Positions 25,363-33,987 of a DNA stretch of 64,000 nucleotides are shown here, piece after piece. The notes under the pieces were generated by a model. It saw only the letters and a list, made by a program, of their open reading frames with translations. It was not told the origin of the DNA and made no database searches. This DNA is from Pseudooceanicola marinus (lineage in GTDB: Bacteria > Pseudomonadota > Alphaproteobacteria > Rhodobacterales > Rhodobacteraceae). A program made the translations under genes and the position numbers. Where the stretch lies: contig NZ_PGTC01000021.1 of the NCBI RefSeq assembly GCF_002786295.1, positions 1-64,000 of the forward strand, read 5' to 3'. Numbering within the stretch: position 1 is the first letter of the stretch; each line of letters opens with the position of its first letter.

Positions 25363-26753
25363 CCTCTGACAGTCCAGACATCGCTATCATCGGCGGCGGC
25401 AATGCGGCCCTCTGTGCAGCCATCACCGCAGCCGAGGCCGGTGCGCGCGTGCTGATCCTCGAAACCGCGCCAAAGCCCTATCGCGGCGGAAACTCCCGCC
25501 ACACCCGCAATTTTCGCTGCATGCACCACGGCCCGCTCGGGCCGCTGGTAGACAGCTACACCGAAGAGGAATACCTCGCCGACCTGATGAAGGTCACCGG
25601 TGGCAAGACCGACGAAGGCCTCGCGCGGCTGGCCATCCGCTCCTCCGAAGAGTGCCTGCCATGGATGCAGGACCACGGTGTGCGCTTTCAGCCGTCGCTG
25701 TCCGGCACGTTGTCACTGGCACGCACGAATGCCTTTTTCCTTGGCGGCGGCAAGAGCCTGGTGAATGCCTACTACCGCACCGCCGAACGGCTGGGCGTGC
25801 AGGTCGAATATGAGGCCGCGGTCACCCATCTGGACCTCGACGATGATCGCGTGACGCGCATCGACTACACGCAGAACGGCAAGAGCCACTCGATTGCGCC
25901 GAAATCCGTCGTCGTTGCGTCGGGTGGGTTCCAGGCCGATACCGACTGGCTTGCGCGTGCATGGGGGCCTGCGGCGAAGAACTTCCTCATTCGCGGCACG
26001 CCCTACAACCGTGGCGTCGTGCTGGCTGACCTGCTGGATCAGGGCATCGAACAGGTGGGTGACCCGACGCAATGCCATGCCGTGGCCATCGACGGCCGCG
26101 CGCCGAAGTTCGACGGCGGCATCGTCACCCGCCTGGACTGCGTGCCGTTTTCCATCGTGGTGAACAAGGACGCGCAGCGCTTTTACGACGAAGGCGAAGA
26201 CGTTTGGCCCAAACGATACGCCATCTGGGGCCGGCTGGTGGCCGCGCAACCCGATCAGGTGGGCTATGTGATCATCGACGCCAAGTCGCTGGAATTGTTC
26301 ATGCCCTCGGTCTTCCCGCCGATAAAGGCCGACACGCTGGAAGAGCTGGCCGACAAGATGGGTCTGCCCGCCGACGCGCTGGTGCAGACCGTGGCTGAGT
26401 TCAACAACAGCTGTGGCGACACGTCCCAGTTTCACCCGACCGAGCTGGATGGTGTCTCGACCACCGGCCTCAACCCGCCCAAGACCAACTGGGCCCGCCC
26501 GATCACCGAACCGCCGTTCTATGGCTACTCGCTGCGCACCGGCGTGACCTTCACCTATCTCGGGCTGAAGGTGGATGGCCGCGCGCAATGCGCCATCGGC
26601 AATCGCCCGGTCAGGAACCTCTGGGCCGCCGGGGAAACCATGGCCGGGTCAATCCTCGGCCAAGGCTATCTTGCCGGGTTCGGCATGACCATCGGAACCG
26701 TCTTTGGACGCATCGCAGGCAAGGAGGCCGCCGCCCATGCAAATGCAACCTGA
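25359..26753 (+). CDS. tcuA: FAD-dependent tricarballylate dehydrogenase TcuA
   Basis: 464-aa flavoprotein of the fumarate reductase/succinate dehydrogenase type. FAD motif IIGGGNAALCAAITAAEAG is at the N-terminus and RGGNSRHTRNFRCMH follows. VRFQPSLSGTLSLARTNAFF and GDPTQCHAVAIDGRAPKFDG are characteristic of TcuA. It oxidises tricarballylate to cis-aconitate; electrons pass to TcuB. It begins with GTG overlapping the GntR stop and overlaps tcuB by 17 bases. Confidence 0.91.
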   Translation: MTSDSPDIAIIGGGNAALCAAITAAEAGARVLILETAPKPYRGGNSRHTRNFRCMHHGPLGPLVDSYTEEEYLADLMKVTGGKTDEGLARLAIRSSEECLPWMQDHGVRFQPSLSGTLSLARTNAFFLGGGKSLVNAYYRTAERLGVQVEYEAAVTHLDLDDDRVTRIDYTQNGKSHSIAPKSVVVASGGFQADTDWLARAWGPAAKNFLIRGTPYNRGVVLADLLDQGIEQVGDPTQCHAVAIDGRAPKFDGGIVTRLDCVPFSIVVNKDAQRFYDEGEDVWPKRYAIWGRLVAAQPDQVGYVIIDAKSLELFMPSVFPPIKADTLEELADKMGLPADALVQTVAEFNNSCGDTSQFHPTELDGVSTTGLNPPKTNWARPITEPPFYGYSLRTGVTFTYLGLKVDGRAQCAIGNRPVRNLWAAGETMAGSILGQGYLAGFGMTIGTVFGRIAGKEAAAHANAT

Positions 26754-27804
26754 TCTGCTGCAGGAGGCCCGTCGTCAGGCCGAGATCTGCAACGCCTGCC
26801 GTTACTGCGAAGGCTATTGTTCGGTCTTCCCGGCGCTGCATGCCGAACGCGCCTTTGCAGATGGGGATCTGACGCAACTGGCCAACCTGTGCCACAACTG
26901 CCGGGGCTGCTACTACGCTTGCCAATATACGGCCCCGCACGAGTTTGACCTGAACCTGCCTCAGGCGCTGGCCAATATACGGCAGGACAGCTGGGAGGAA
27001 CTTGCCTTCCCGCGTGCCGCCGGCAAGGCGTTCCAGAAGAATGGCGCGCTGATTGCACTGGTGACGGTGCTGGGTTTTGCCCTGCTGTTCTGGGCCGCGC
27101 GTGCCCTGGCCTCGGTGGGCGGAGAAGGGTTCTATGCCGTACTGTCCCACAATGCGATGGTTGCTATCTTCCTGCCTGCCTTCCTGTTTCCGCTGGTCAG
27201 TATCGGCGTCAGCTTGCGCCGCTACTGGCGGCATGTCGGGGCAGGGCCGTTGCGTCCCGGCCAGGTTCTCGCGGCCTTGCGCAGCGCGGCGCAGATGAAG
27301 AACCTGAAGGGTGGCCACGGCGACGGCTGCAACTTCGAGGACGAAGACCGGTGCACCCACGCCCGCCGCGCCGTGCATCAAGCGGTGATGTATGGTTTCC
27401 TTCTATGTTTTGCCGCGACCAGCGTCGCAACGGTCATGCACTATGTGTTCGGCATGCCCGCGCCGTACGGGCTGTTTTCCGTGCCGAAACTGTTGGGAAT
27501 CGCGGGTGGTCTGCTGCTGACCGTTGGCTGCGTCGAGATGATCCGGCTGAAGCTGCGCGCGGATCGCCATCTTGGCGCGGTGCGCGCTTTTGGCGGCGAG
27601 CTTGCCTTCATCGGGTTGCTGGGTTTCGTGGCCTTCAGTGGGCTGGCGCTCTATGCGCTTGGCCAGACGCCTGCGATGCCGATACTGCTGGTGCTGCACC
27701 TCGGCGCCGTGCTGGCCTTCTTCCTGCTGACGCCGTTCACCAAGATGGCGCATGGCTTCTATCGCCTTGCCGCCCTGACGGTCGATGCGCAGCGCAAGGG
27801 GTGA
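26737..27804 (+). CDS. tcuB: TcuB/CitB-type electron-transfer membrane protein
   Basis: 355-aa protein. The N-terminal part has two cysteine clusters, CNACRYCEGYCSVFP and CHNCRGCYYACQY, ligands of two iron-sulfur clusters. Six or so hydrophobic helices follow, consistent with a b-type cytochrome/quinone-linked domain, with HHis-rich helix starts such as HQAVMYGFLL. In the Salmonella system TcuB reoxidises the FAD of TcuA and passes electrons to the quinone pool. AAGGAGG precedes the ATG. Confidence 0.9.
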   Translation: MQMQPDLLQEARRQAEICNACRYCEGYCSVFPALHAERAFADGDLTQLANLCHNCRGCYYACQYTAPHEFDLNLPQALANIRQDSWEELAFPRAAGKAFQKNGALIALVTVLGFALLFWAARALASVGGEGFYAVLSHNAMVAIFLPAFLFPLVSIGVSLRRYWRHVGAGPLRPGQVLAALRSAAQMKNLKGGHGDGCNFEDEDRCTHARRAVHQAVMYGFLLCFAATSVATVMHYVFGMPAPYGLFSVPKLLGIAGGLLLTVGCVEMIRLKLRADRHLGAVRAFGGELAFIGLLGFVAFSGLALYALGQTPAMPILLVLHLGAVLAFFLLTPFTKMAHGFYRLAALTVDAQRKG

Positions 27805-28498
27805 GGGTGGCCCGGGGCCGACATGGCTCCAGTTTCCTGCCGCTGTGGCCTCCGAGCCGACCAATCAGCCGCTTCGGCAGCTGTCGGGCGATCACAAATA
27901 AGAGGTCGCTTAGCGGCAAGCGGATGCGACCGGGCTGGCAGGCCATGAGGTGACGCTGTTGCTGATCCTCGAGGGGCTGACCCAGTCGTTGCCGCTGCAT
28001 GGTCAGGCCGCCGTCGCGGCAGCTAAGGCGCTGGTGTCAGTCGTGTCAGCAGAAAGTCCATGAACACTCGCTGAGCTAGGCCGGTAATATGGGGTATGCT
28101 CTTAGGTTCGCTGAACCTGCAAGACGTGCATAGTCTATGCACAGACCGGGAACATCGCCCGGATGGGGGTAGGCTTTGGGGGCGCTTTCCATATTCTGCG
28201 CGGGGAGGTGCCCCCTCCTACGGGGCAGGTCGCAGGTTCAAAGACCTGCAGGGTCACTGTGAGATGAGTGCTTTATGGAGCTTTTCGGGCTGTTTGACAC
28301 GCCAGGGGGGCCGTCTCCAGCCGCACCACTAGGCGCTTCCAGCCCTGACCTGCCGTTCAGTCCCTTGCCGATCGCCGCGGTGCAGCTTCACCAGACCGGC
28401 CATTCGTCCATCGCGCAGCATTTTCGGAGGGCCAAAGGTCGGCAGTGCGGACGAAGCGGACGCGGGCACTTAACCAGCCATTGTCCGCTTCGCGTGCC
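27805..28498. other. Intergenic region with small palindromes and a LysR-like remnant
   Basis: No intact gene is seen in 690 bases. On the minus strand 28023-28079 reads LAQRVFMDFLLTRL then TPAP and a stop, like the last residues of LysR regulators, probably a gene remnant. GGTTC-GCT-GAACC lies at 28105-28117, GTGCATAG-T-CTATGCAC at 28126-28142, and a 6-bp stem hairpin GCAGGT-ACCTGC near 28231-28250. Confidence 0.4.
28126..28142. repeat. 17-bp inverted repeat
   Basis: GTGCATAG-T-CTATGCAC is a perfect 8-bp inverted repeat around one base. It lies in a gene-free stretch, 324 bases past tcuB. An operator of a lost or distant gene is possible. Confidence 0.4.
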
Positions 28499-29251
28499 TC
28501 AGAGTTTGTTGATCGAGTTTCCGCCATCCGCGATCATTGCGGTCCCGGTCACGAAAGACGCATAATCAGACAGAAGGAAGAGAGCGGCCCGCGCGATCTC
28601 GGACGGATCGGCCATGCGCTTCAGCGCGTGGAAACCCCGCACGATCTCATGGTAGCCGGCATCCTCGCCAGCCATCGGCGTCATGGTGCCTCCAGGCAGG
28701 AGCGCGTTCACGCGGATGTTCTCGGGCCCATGTTCCGCCGCCAAAACCTGCGTCATGCCGATCAGGCCCGCCTTTGCCGCGGCATAGGCGCCCATGCCGG
28801 GCAGCCCGATCGTGTGCCCGACAAAAGAGGACGTGAAGACAATCGAGCCGCCGCCGCGTTTGCGCATCGCCGGTATCTGGTGTTTTGCTGCATAGAATCC
28901 GCTGTTGAGGTTCACTGACATCACTCTGTGCCAGTTGCTCTCCTCCATGGAGGGGATAGGCGCAATGTCCCCTGTAGTGCCTGCATTGTTGAAGGCGCCA
29001 TCAAGACCACCGAAGCGCTCTTCTGCGCGTTTCACCAGTGCTTCTGCATACCCATTTTCTTCAACGTCTCCGGCGATGAAATCCGCCTCGCCACCGTCAG
29101 CCGAAATTTCGTTGACGGTTTTCTCAAGCAGATCAACTCGGCGCGCACCGAGGACAAGTCTTGCGCCCTCCGCCGCGAAGAGCCTTGCAGCCGAGGCACC
29201 GATGCCGCTGCTTGCGCCGGTAATGATGATTGTCTTGCCTTCCAGAAGCAT
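28499..29251 (-). CDS. SDR-family NAD(P)-dependent oxidoreductase
   Basis: 250-aa classical short-chain dehydrogenase. Cofactor motif TGASSGIG at residues 11-18, NNAG near 88, catalytic Ser in VFTSSFVG, and YAAAK near 155. Start 29251 has GGAG upstream and gives the usual MLLEGKTIIITGA opening. The substrate is not apparent; it stands alone between two non-coding stretches. Confidence 0.88.
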   Translation of the reverse strand: MLLEGKTIIITGASSGIGASAARLFAAEGARLVLGARRVDLLEKTVNEISADGGEADFIAGDVEENGYAEALVKRAEERFGGLDGAFNNAGTTGDIAPIPSMEESNWHRVMSVNLNSGFYAAKHQIPAMRKRGGGSIVFTSSFVGHTIGLPGMGAYAAAKAGLIGMTQVLAAEHGPENIRVNALLPGGTMTPMAGEDAGYHEIVRGFHALKRMADPSEIARAALFLLSDYASFVTGTAMIADGGNSINKL

Positions 29252-29796
29252 TTCAGTCTCCGTCTGATGATGTGTCGGAAACTGCTTAGGCAATGGCAGG
29301 CTGCTCGATCGACCCGGTTCCTGCGCAAATGCCTCTCGTTCAAGTGATGTCACCAGCCATTCGCTCATGGTGCGGCATTTGGGAGTTCGGGCTCAAAGCC
29401 GTCATGCGGCGGCGCAGCGCGAGGCACACGCGTGGTTGCCCCAAGCGCGCCGTCGCTCCCGGCCCTGAGCTGCCGTTCAGGGCAAGTTCTGCTGATGACC
29501 TTTCACAGCCCTTTCCTGCCCTTTGCCTCGAGATGCCTCGTCCAGCGGAGCTGGACCTTCATCCGAGAGCGCGGACAAACAGTGTGCGGACGAGGCTGCC
29601 GATGACCCGACTTGCGCCTGCGGACCATAGGGCTATCATCGGGTAGAGTTTGAAAGGCTGAACACCCGATGAAGTCTGCGGACCGAACCATCTGAATAGC
29701 TCCCTGTGCGAAGGCGCAGGGGAATAGCGTGCCGCCACCGGCGGTCGCGGCTGGCTTGCGTGTGAGGACACAAGCCATTCATTCAGAGGTTTGAAA
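29252..29796. other. Intergenic region between SDR and catB
   Basis: No gene is supported. CCCTGTGCG-AAG-GCGCAGGG near 29700-29722 can form a hairpin upstream of catB, which might be a leader structure. The rest is G+C-rich sequence of the mosaic kind seen elsewhere between blocks. Confidence 0.35.
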
Positions 29797-30432
29797 ATGC
29801 AGAACTACTTCGAGAGCCCTTTCCGGGGCATCACCTTGGACAAACAGGTTACCAACCCCAACATTCTGGTCGGACGGTTCAGCTACTACTCAGGCTACTA
29901 TCATGGCCATAGCTTCGATGACTGTGCCCGCTATCTGTTGCCAGACGAGGGCGTTGACCGCCTGATAATCGGGAGCTTCTGCTCGATAGGGTCCGGCGCT
30001 GCCTTCATCATGGCGGGAAATCAGGGCCATAGATACGACTGGGTTAGCACGTTTCCATTCTACTGGATGTCCGACGTGCCTGAATTCAAAGGCGCTGAGA
30101 ACGGGTTCCGCCCAGCCGGTGACACGATCATCGGCAGTGACGTGTGGATTGGCTCCGAAGCCATCGTCATGCCGGGGGTCAAGATCGGCGATGGTGCCGT
30201 CATCGGAACGCGCGCCGTGGTGACGAGGGATGTCGAGCCCTACTCCATCGTTGGCGGGCATCCGGCGAAGGAGATCCGGAAGCGGTTTGATAGCGGTTTA
30301 GTCGAGCTTCTGCTCGAACTGCGGTGGTGGGAGTGGTCAGAAGACCAGCTGAGTATTGCGATGTCGCTTCTAACCAGTGACGACATCGAAGCTCTACACG
30401 CGCATTGGAGTACCCATATCCGACGAGGCTGA
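29797..30432 (+). CDS. catB: CatB-type chloramphenicol O-acetyltransferase (XAT)
   Basis: 211-aa left-handed beta-helix acetyltransferase. The protein opens [11 protein letters not shown] and carries [40 protein letters not shown] and [12 protein letters not shown], the catalytic His region of CatB/Vat enzymes, then [18 protein letters not shown] hexapeptide repeats and [18 protein letters not shown]. Length matches CatB (about 210). It would transfer acetyl from acetyl-CoA to chloramphenicol or a related hydroxyl compound. ATG 29797 follows AGAGG; a TTG two codons earlier is in frame. Confidence 0.88.
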   Translation: MQNYFESPFRGITLDKQVTNPNILVGRFSYYSGYYHGHSFDDCARYLLPDEGVDRLIIGSFCSIGSGAAFIMAGNQGHRYDWVSTFPFYWMSDVPEFKGAENGFRPAGDTIIGSDVWIGSEAIVMPGVKIGDGAVIGTRAVVTRDVEPYSIVGGHPAKEIRKRFDSGLVELLLELRWWEWSEDQLSIAMSLLTSDDIEALHAHWSTHIRRG

Positions 30433-30438
30433 CTCCAC

Positions 30439-30475
30439 GCGCGCGCCATCAACCTTATGGCTTTGTGGCGCGCGC
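30439..30475 (+). terminator. Hairpin after catB
   Basis: GCGCGCGCCA (30439-30448) pairs perfectly with TGGCGCGCGC (30466-30475) around a 17-base loop, 7 bases past the catB stop. There is no U-run, so termination strength is uncertain. Confidence 0.5.
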
Positions 30476-30628
30476 AATCGTCCACATCGGGCTCTAAGGG
30501 GCCGATCGCTGTATCCCGCCTCCAACGCAGCTCACGGGGCGCGTAAGGTGGGGCGTAAAGTTGAGCAAGCGGTACAAGCTTAACTTGCAGTTTCGTTGCA
30601 TGCTGGTCACCGCAAAATAAGATAACGC

Positions 30629-31855
30629 CTATTTTTGTAGGATCAGGTTTGCGTTCCCCGACTTTCCTGGGCGGGAGGCGGGCTTCCTGCCGGCTTTTGG
30701 TCTTGCGAGCCATGGGCCGATCCGACACAGGAAGATAGCGAAGGCGCTTGTCCACAAGATGGCTGACAAGCCGATCCCATCAATGTCCCATGGTAGACCG
30801 TACTGGTGGGCAACTCGGATTATAGTTGCGCCGCAAACCATCGCGAAGGCGACGGTCAGGGCGTGACCGGCGATAAGGGGCCGTCCAGTGTGTCCCATGG
30901 TGGCCCGTATCATCACCGCCATGGTCATGCCACCGATGGCTCCAATGCCAAAGACATGGGCGGTGACGATGGGGGCGGCGAAGTCCAGAAGGGCTGTAGG
31001 GATGGTTGCGAAGCCAAGTGGTACGGCCAGGTAGGCGATGTGCAGCATCAGCAGCAGGGGAGAACGCCACGTCACAAAACTACGCCAGCGTAGCATACGC
31101 ATGAGGTGCAGGGGAGCTGCAACGCCGCTCGCAAGTGCGGTTGCAGGGTGAAATGGGGCCATGCTCCAAAGAAGCAATGCTGCGACACCAAACAGGATAC
31201 AGATGCCGTCAAATTGGTTGAAAGCGACGGGCATTCGCAGTGAACCTTGTTGCGCCAGCCAGTTGCGGGTGAAGCTGGGGATTATTCGTCCCCCGATCAG
31301 CATGATCAGAATGATTAGCAGGGCAATCCCCGAGCGACGACCCATGTCAGCAATGCCTGCGGTCATGGCCTCGATGTGGAAAAGCAGGTTTGCGCACCAG
31401 AGCAGAGACACGGGCACCAAGACCTTGAGGTTTCGCCAGTTCTTACCAGCCACGATCTCCCGCGCGATCATGGCCACGACCGCTAGCAGGAACAACTGGT
31501 CCAGCGCGGCGACCAAGGGCGCGCCTATCGGCAGAAGGCCCGCAACCGCAAATCGACCGAGGATCCAAATCGCCAGCAGAATTGCTAGGGGCCCGCCGCG
31601 CGTCGGCATCCTGCCGGTCCAATTGGGCACGGCGGTGAAGAGGAAGCCTGCGACGACGGCCGAGCCGTAGCCGAAGATCATCTCGTGAATATGCCAGTCT
31701 GTGGGAGCGAAGGGGCTGTCCACGCTCAAATCGCCGTGCCAGATGAGCCACCACAGAGGGATTACAAAGACGGCGAAGCCGCCGGCGGCGAGGAAGAAAG
31801 GGCGAAACCCGCAGCTGAACAGAGCGGGCCCTTCATAGGTGTCGCGCGTTTTCAC
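30629..31855 (-). CDS. nnrS: NnrS-family protein
   Basis: 408-aa integral membrane protein with about 12 helices. It opens ALFSCGFRPFFLAAGGFAVF and contains DWHIHEMIFGYGSAVVAGFL, both highly characteristic of NnrS, a haem- and copper-containing protein linked to nitric oxide stress in denitrifiers. GTG at 31853-31855 was chosen because AAGGAA lies upstream and the N-terminus then fits the family. It lies downstream of the pseudoazurin gene but beyond a terminator. Confidence 0.9.
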   Translation of the reverse strand: MKTRDTYEGPALFSCGFRPFFLAAGGFAVFVIPLWWLIWHGDLSVDSPFAPTDWHIHEMIFGYGSAVVAGFLFTAVPNWTGRMPTRGGPLAILLAIWILGRFAVAGLLPIGAPLVAALDQLFLLAVVAMIAREIVAGKNWRNLKVLVPVSLLWCANLLFHIEAMTAGIADMGRRSGIALLIILIMLIGGRIIPSFTRNWLAQQGSLRMPVAFNQFDGICILFGVAALLLWSMAPFHPATALASGVAAPLHLMRMLRWRSFVTWRSPLLLMLHIAYLAVPLGFATIPTALLDFAAPIVTAHVFGIGAIGGMTMAVMIRATMGHTGRPLIAGHALTVAFAMVCGATIIRVAHQYGLPWDIDGIGLSAILWTSAFAIFLCRIGPWLARPKAGRKPASRPGKSGNANLILQK

Positions 31856-31879
31856 TATCAATTCCTTTCCGAAAACAAT

Positions 31880-31904
31880 CGGGCGGCGCCATTGGCACCG
31901 CCCG
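31880..31904 (-). terminator. Rho-independent terminator after pseudoazurin
   Basis: On the minus strand an 11-bp stem with one mismatch and a 3-base loop is followed by ATTGTTTTCGG. It sits between the pseudoazurin stop and the nnrS start. Confidence 0.7.
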
Positions 31905-31931
31905 GATCGTTGTGCGACGCAAAGCGTCGGG

Positions 31932-32360
31932 TCATTCGACCTGAGCGATGAGATCGGCCATGCGGGCCTGGGCCTTCCCGCGCTGCCTGACTGCCTCGGC
32001 TTCATCGAGGTTCACCGGCGCGCCGACCTGGATCAGGGCGACCATGCCCATGGCGTAATGCGGTGTGCACTTGATCCCATAGACACCTTCTGCATCCACG
32101 GTCAGCTCGAATTCTGCGTTGATCTTGGATTTGAAACCTTCGACACCGTCGGGAACCATACCTTCGATCGCCTCGACGTTGTGACCCTTGTCTGTTGGGA
32201 TGAAGTGGATGACGTCGCCGGGCTGAGCGGCCACGAAGGCCGGTTCGAAGACCATGGCACCCGCCTCGCCTTTGTTCAGCATGTGCACCTCGATCGTTTC
32301 TGCCTGGGCGAGTGTGGCGGTCAGGGCGAGGGCGGCAGTCATCATCAATTTGGTGAGCAT
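31932..32360 (-). CDS. Pseudoazurin, blue copper electron carrier
   Basis: 142-aa periplasmic cupredoxin. Signal peptide 1-20 ends LAQAE. Type 1 copper ligands are His in DKGHNVEAI and Cys, His and Met in [12 protein letters not shown], the exact pseudoazurin spacing. It would carry electrons from the bc1 complex to NirK. Its promoter region contains a box (32430-32443) closely matching the one before nirK, supporting joint control. Confidence 0.93.
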   Translation of the reverse strand: MLTKLMMTAALALTATLAQAETIEVHMLNKGEAGAMVFEPAFVAAQPGDVIHFIPTDKGHNVEAIEGMVPDGVEGFKSKINAEFELTVDAEGVYGIKCTPHYAMGMVALIQVGAPVNLDEAEAVRQRGKAQARMADLIAQVE

Positions 32361-32429
32361 CGGAGCTTCCTTTCATATGTCCGGTTGCGTTCTCTGGCCC
32401 CTATGTGCGTTAAGTCCGCAAATCGAACA

Positions 32430-32443
32430 TTGCTCTGAAACAA
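32430..32443 (-). promoter_or_regulatory. NnrR/FNR-type box before pseudoazurin
   Basis: TTGCTCTGAAACAA on the plus strand, 70 bases from the pseudoazurin start and 16 bases from the regulator start. The following ACTCCG also matches the sequence after the nirK box. Confidence 0.5.
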
Positions 32444-32459
32444 ACTCCGGACACGAAAC

Positions 32460-33155
32460 GTGCCCAAGCTCGACGAAAGCCTTCTGCTGGATCTCCCCCC
32501 ATTCTCCCTGCTGGAGCGGTCGCAGATTCGCGAGATCCTGAATCGCGCGGTGTCGAAACGCTACGAGGAAGGAACGGCGATCTTCCGGGAGGGCCACGAC
32601 GCCGACCGCTTCTACCTTCTGCTGGATGGCTACCTGCGGGTCGTGCGCTCCACCCCTGGTGGGGATCAGGTGATCGTGCTGCATATATCACCCGGGCAAC
32701 TGTTTGGCATCGCGCCCGCGCTCCGACGGGACACCTATCCGGCCACCTCCATTGCCGCCGCCGAATCGATTGCATTGTCCTGGCCGGTCAGCCTGTGGCC
32801 CGAGTTCGTGGCGAATTACCCCGGGTTTGCGACTGAAAGCTACAAGACCCTCGGCGAACGGCTGGGACAGATCCAGGAGACACTGACCGAAATGGCCACC
32901 CAGGCCGTCGAAAAGCGCGTTGCCTGCGCGCTGCTGCGCATGGTGAACCAGTCTGGTCGCAAGAGCGATGCGGGGATCGAGATCGCGTTCCCCGTGACAC
33001 GCCAGAACATCTCGGAGATGACGGGGACGACCTTGCACACAGTCAGCCGCCTGCTGTCAGCCTGGCAGAAAGACGGAGTCGTCAGCTCGACGCGCAAGCA
33101 TATCGTCGTGACAGACCCGCATCGGCTGGTGGTGCTAAGCGGCTTGCAAAGCTGA
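32460..33155 (+). CDS. nnrR: Crp/Fnr-family nitric-oxide regulator, NnrR/Dnr type
   Basis: 231-aa regulator with a cyclic-nucleotide-like beta-roll (GTAIFREGHDADRFYLLLDG) and C-terminal HTH NISEMTGTTLHTVSRLLSAW. The N-terminus has no Fnr cysteine cluster, fitting NnrR/Dnr, which respond to NO through haem. Starts with GTG at 32460. Its place among nir and nor genes and the NnrR boxes nearby make it the likely activator of the island. Confidence 0.88.
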   Translation: MPKLDESLLLDLPPFSLLERSQIREILNRAVSKRYEEGTAIFREGHDADRFYLLLDGYLRVVRSTPGGDQVIVLHISPGQLFGIAPALRRDTYPATSIAAAESIALSWPVSLWPEFVANYPGFATESYKTLGERLGQIQETLTEMATQAVEKRVACALLRMVNQSGRKSDAGIEIAFPVTRQNISEMTGTTLHTVSRLLSAWQKDGVVSSTRKHIVVTDPHRLVVLSGLQS

Positions 33156-33179
33156 CCCCGCGCCAGCGCGCAGCGCTTC

Positions 33180-33386
33180 TCAGTCCAGAAGGGCCGAGAG
33201 TTCCCGCCGGAACTGCTCTTCGTCCAGATCATACTCCAGACAGGCATCCGTGATCGAGTGAAAGGGCGCGATCGGGCACCCGGGGCAAAGCATCCGGTGG
33301 GCCAGAAAAACCGACGCCATCTGCGGCCAGGCCGAGAACAGCTCAGACAGAGACAGGTTGGGGTCGTCGAAGTCGAGCGAGCGCAT
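33180..33386 (-). CDS. DUF1858 domain protein
   Basis: 68-aa protein with the motif MLCPGCPIAPFHSI, the two-cysteine signature of DUF1858 proteins found next to nitric oxide and hybrid-cluster genes. ATG 33386 has AAGGAC upstream. It is divergent from norC across a perfect NnrR box, so both are probably induced together. Biochemical role unknown. Confidence 0.82.
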   Translation of the reverse strand: MRSLDFDDPNLSLSELFSAWPQMASVFLAHRMLCPGCPIAPFHSITDACLEYDLDEEQFRRELSALLD

Positions 33387-33435
33387 GGCGTGTCCTTTCA
33401 GACCCATATGCTGCGTGCATCTTTCGTCCGCTTCT

Positions 33436-33449
33436 TTGCGATTGCGCAA
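33436..33449. promoter_or_regulatory. Perfect NnrR box between DUF1858 gene and norC
   Basis: TTGCG-ATTG-CGCAA matches the consensus TTGCG-N4-CGCAA of NNR/NnrR. It is 63 bases upstream of norC and 50 bases upstream of the DUF1858 start. Confidence 0.8.
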
Positions 33450-33511
33450 TAAGTGGCCCAATGCCCCCGCCTAGACATCCGGTATCCGCAACAATCTGTC
33501 GGGACCGCGAC

Positions 33512-33964
33512 ATGTCAGAATTACTTACGAAATCGCGGGCCAGGAACGTGTTCTACGGGGGATCCATTTTCTTCGTTGTCGTGTTCGTGGCCCTGACGGC
33601 GCAGAGCCACCGCCACATCGTCGAGCAGTCCACGGCGGGCATGCCGCTCACCGAAGAGGTGGCCTTGGGCAAGCACGTTTGGGAACGCCACTCCTGCATC
33701 AACTGCCACACGCTGCACGGTGAGGGTGCCTATTTCGCCCCCGAGCTTGGCAACGTGATGACCCGCTGGGGCGCGCAGGACGACCCGGAGCTGGCCTACG
33801 AGATCCTCGACGGCTGGATGCAGGCACAGCCCTCGGGCATCGAGGGCCGCCGCCAGATGCCGCGTTTCGAGATCACCGAGGAGGAGATGCGCGCGCTCGC
33901 CGAGTTCCTCCGCTGGGCCGATCAGACCGACACACAGAACTGGCCGCCGAACGACGCGGGTTGA
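33512..33964 (+). CDS. norC: Nitric oxide reductase subunit C
   Basis: 150-aa membrane-anchored cytochrome c. One N-terminal helix (NVFYGGSIFFVVVFVALT) anchors it, and CINCH at about residue 66 binds haem c; a distal Met occurs in RRQMPRFEI. It accepts electrons from cytochrome c or pseudoazurin and passes them to NorB. Start 33512 gives the standard short cytoplasmic tail. Confidence 0.94.
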   Translation: MSELLTKSRARNVFYGGSIFFVVVFVALTAQSHRHIVEQSTAGMPLTEEVALGKHVWERHSCINCHTLHGEGAYFAPELGNVMTRWGAQDDPELAYEILDGWMQAQPSGIEGRRQMPRFEITEEEMRALAEFLRWADQTDTQNWPPNDAG

Positions 33965-33987
33965 TCGACGGACAGAGGAGAATACCG

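Noticed and set aside
30433-30600. Possible integron attC site after catB
   Set aside because: GTTGAGC at about 30558 resembles a core site, but the partner core does not fit RYYYAAC and the palindromic spacing is wrong.
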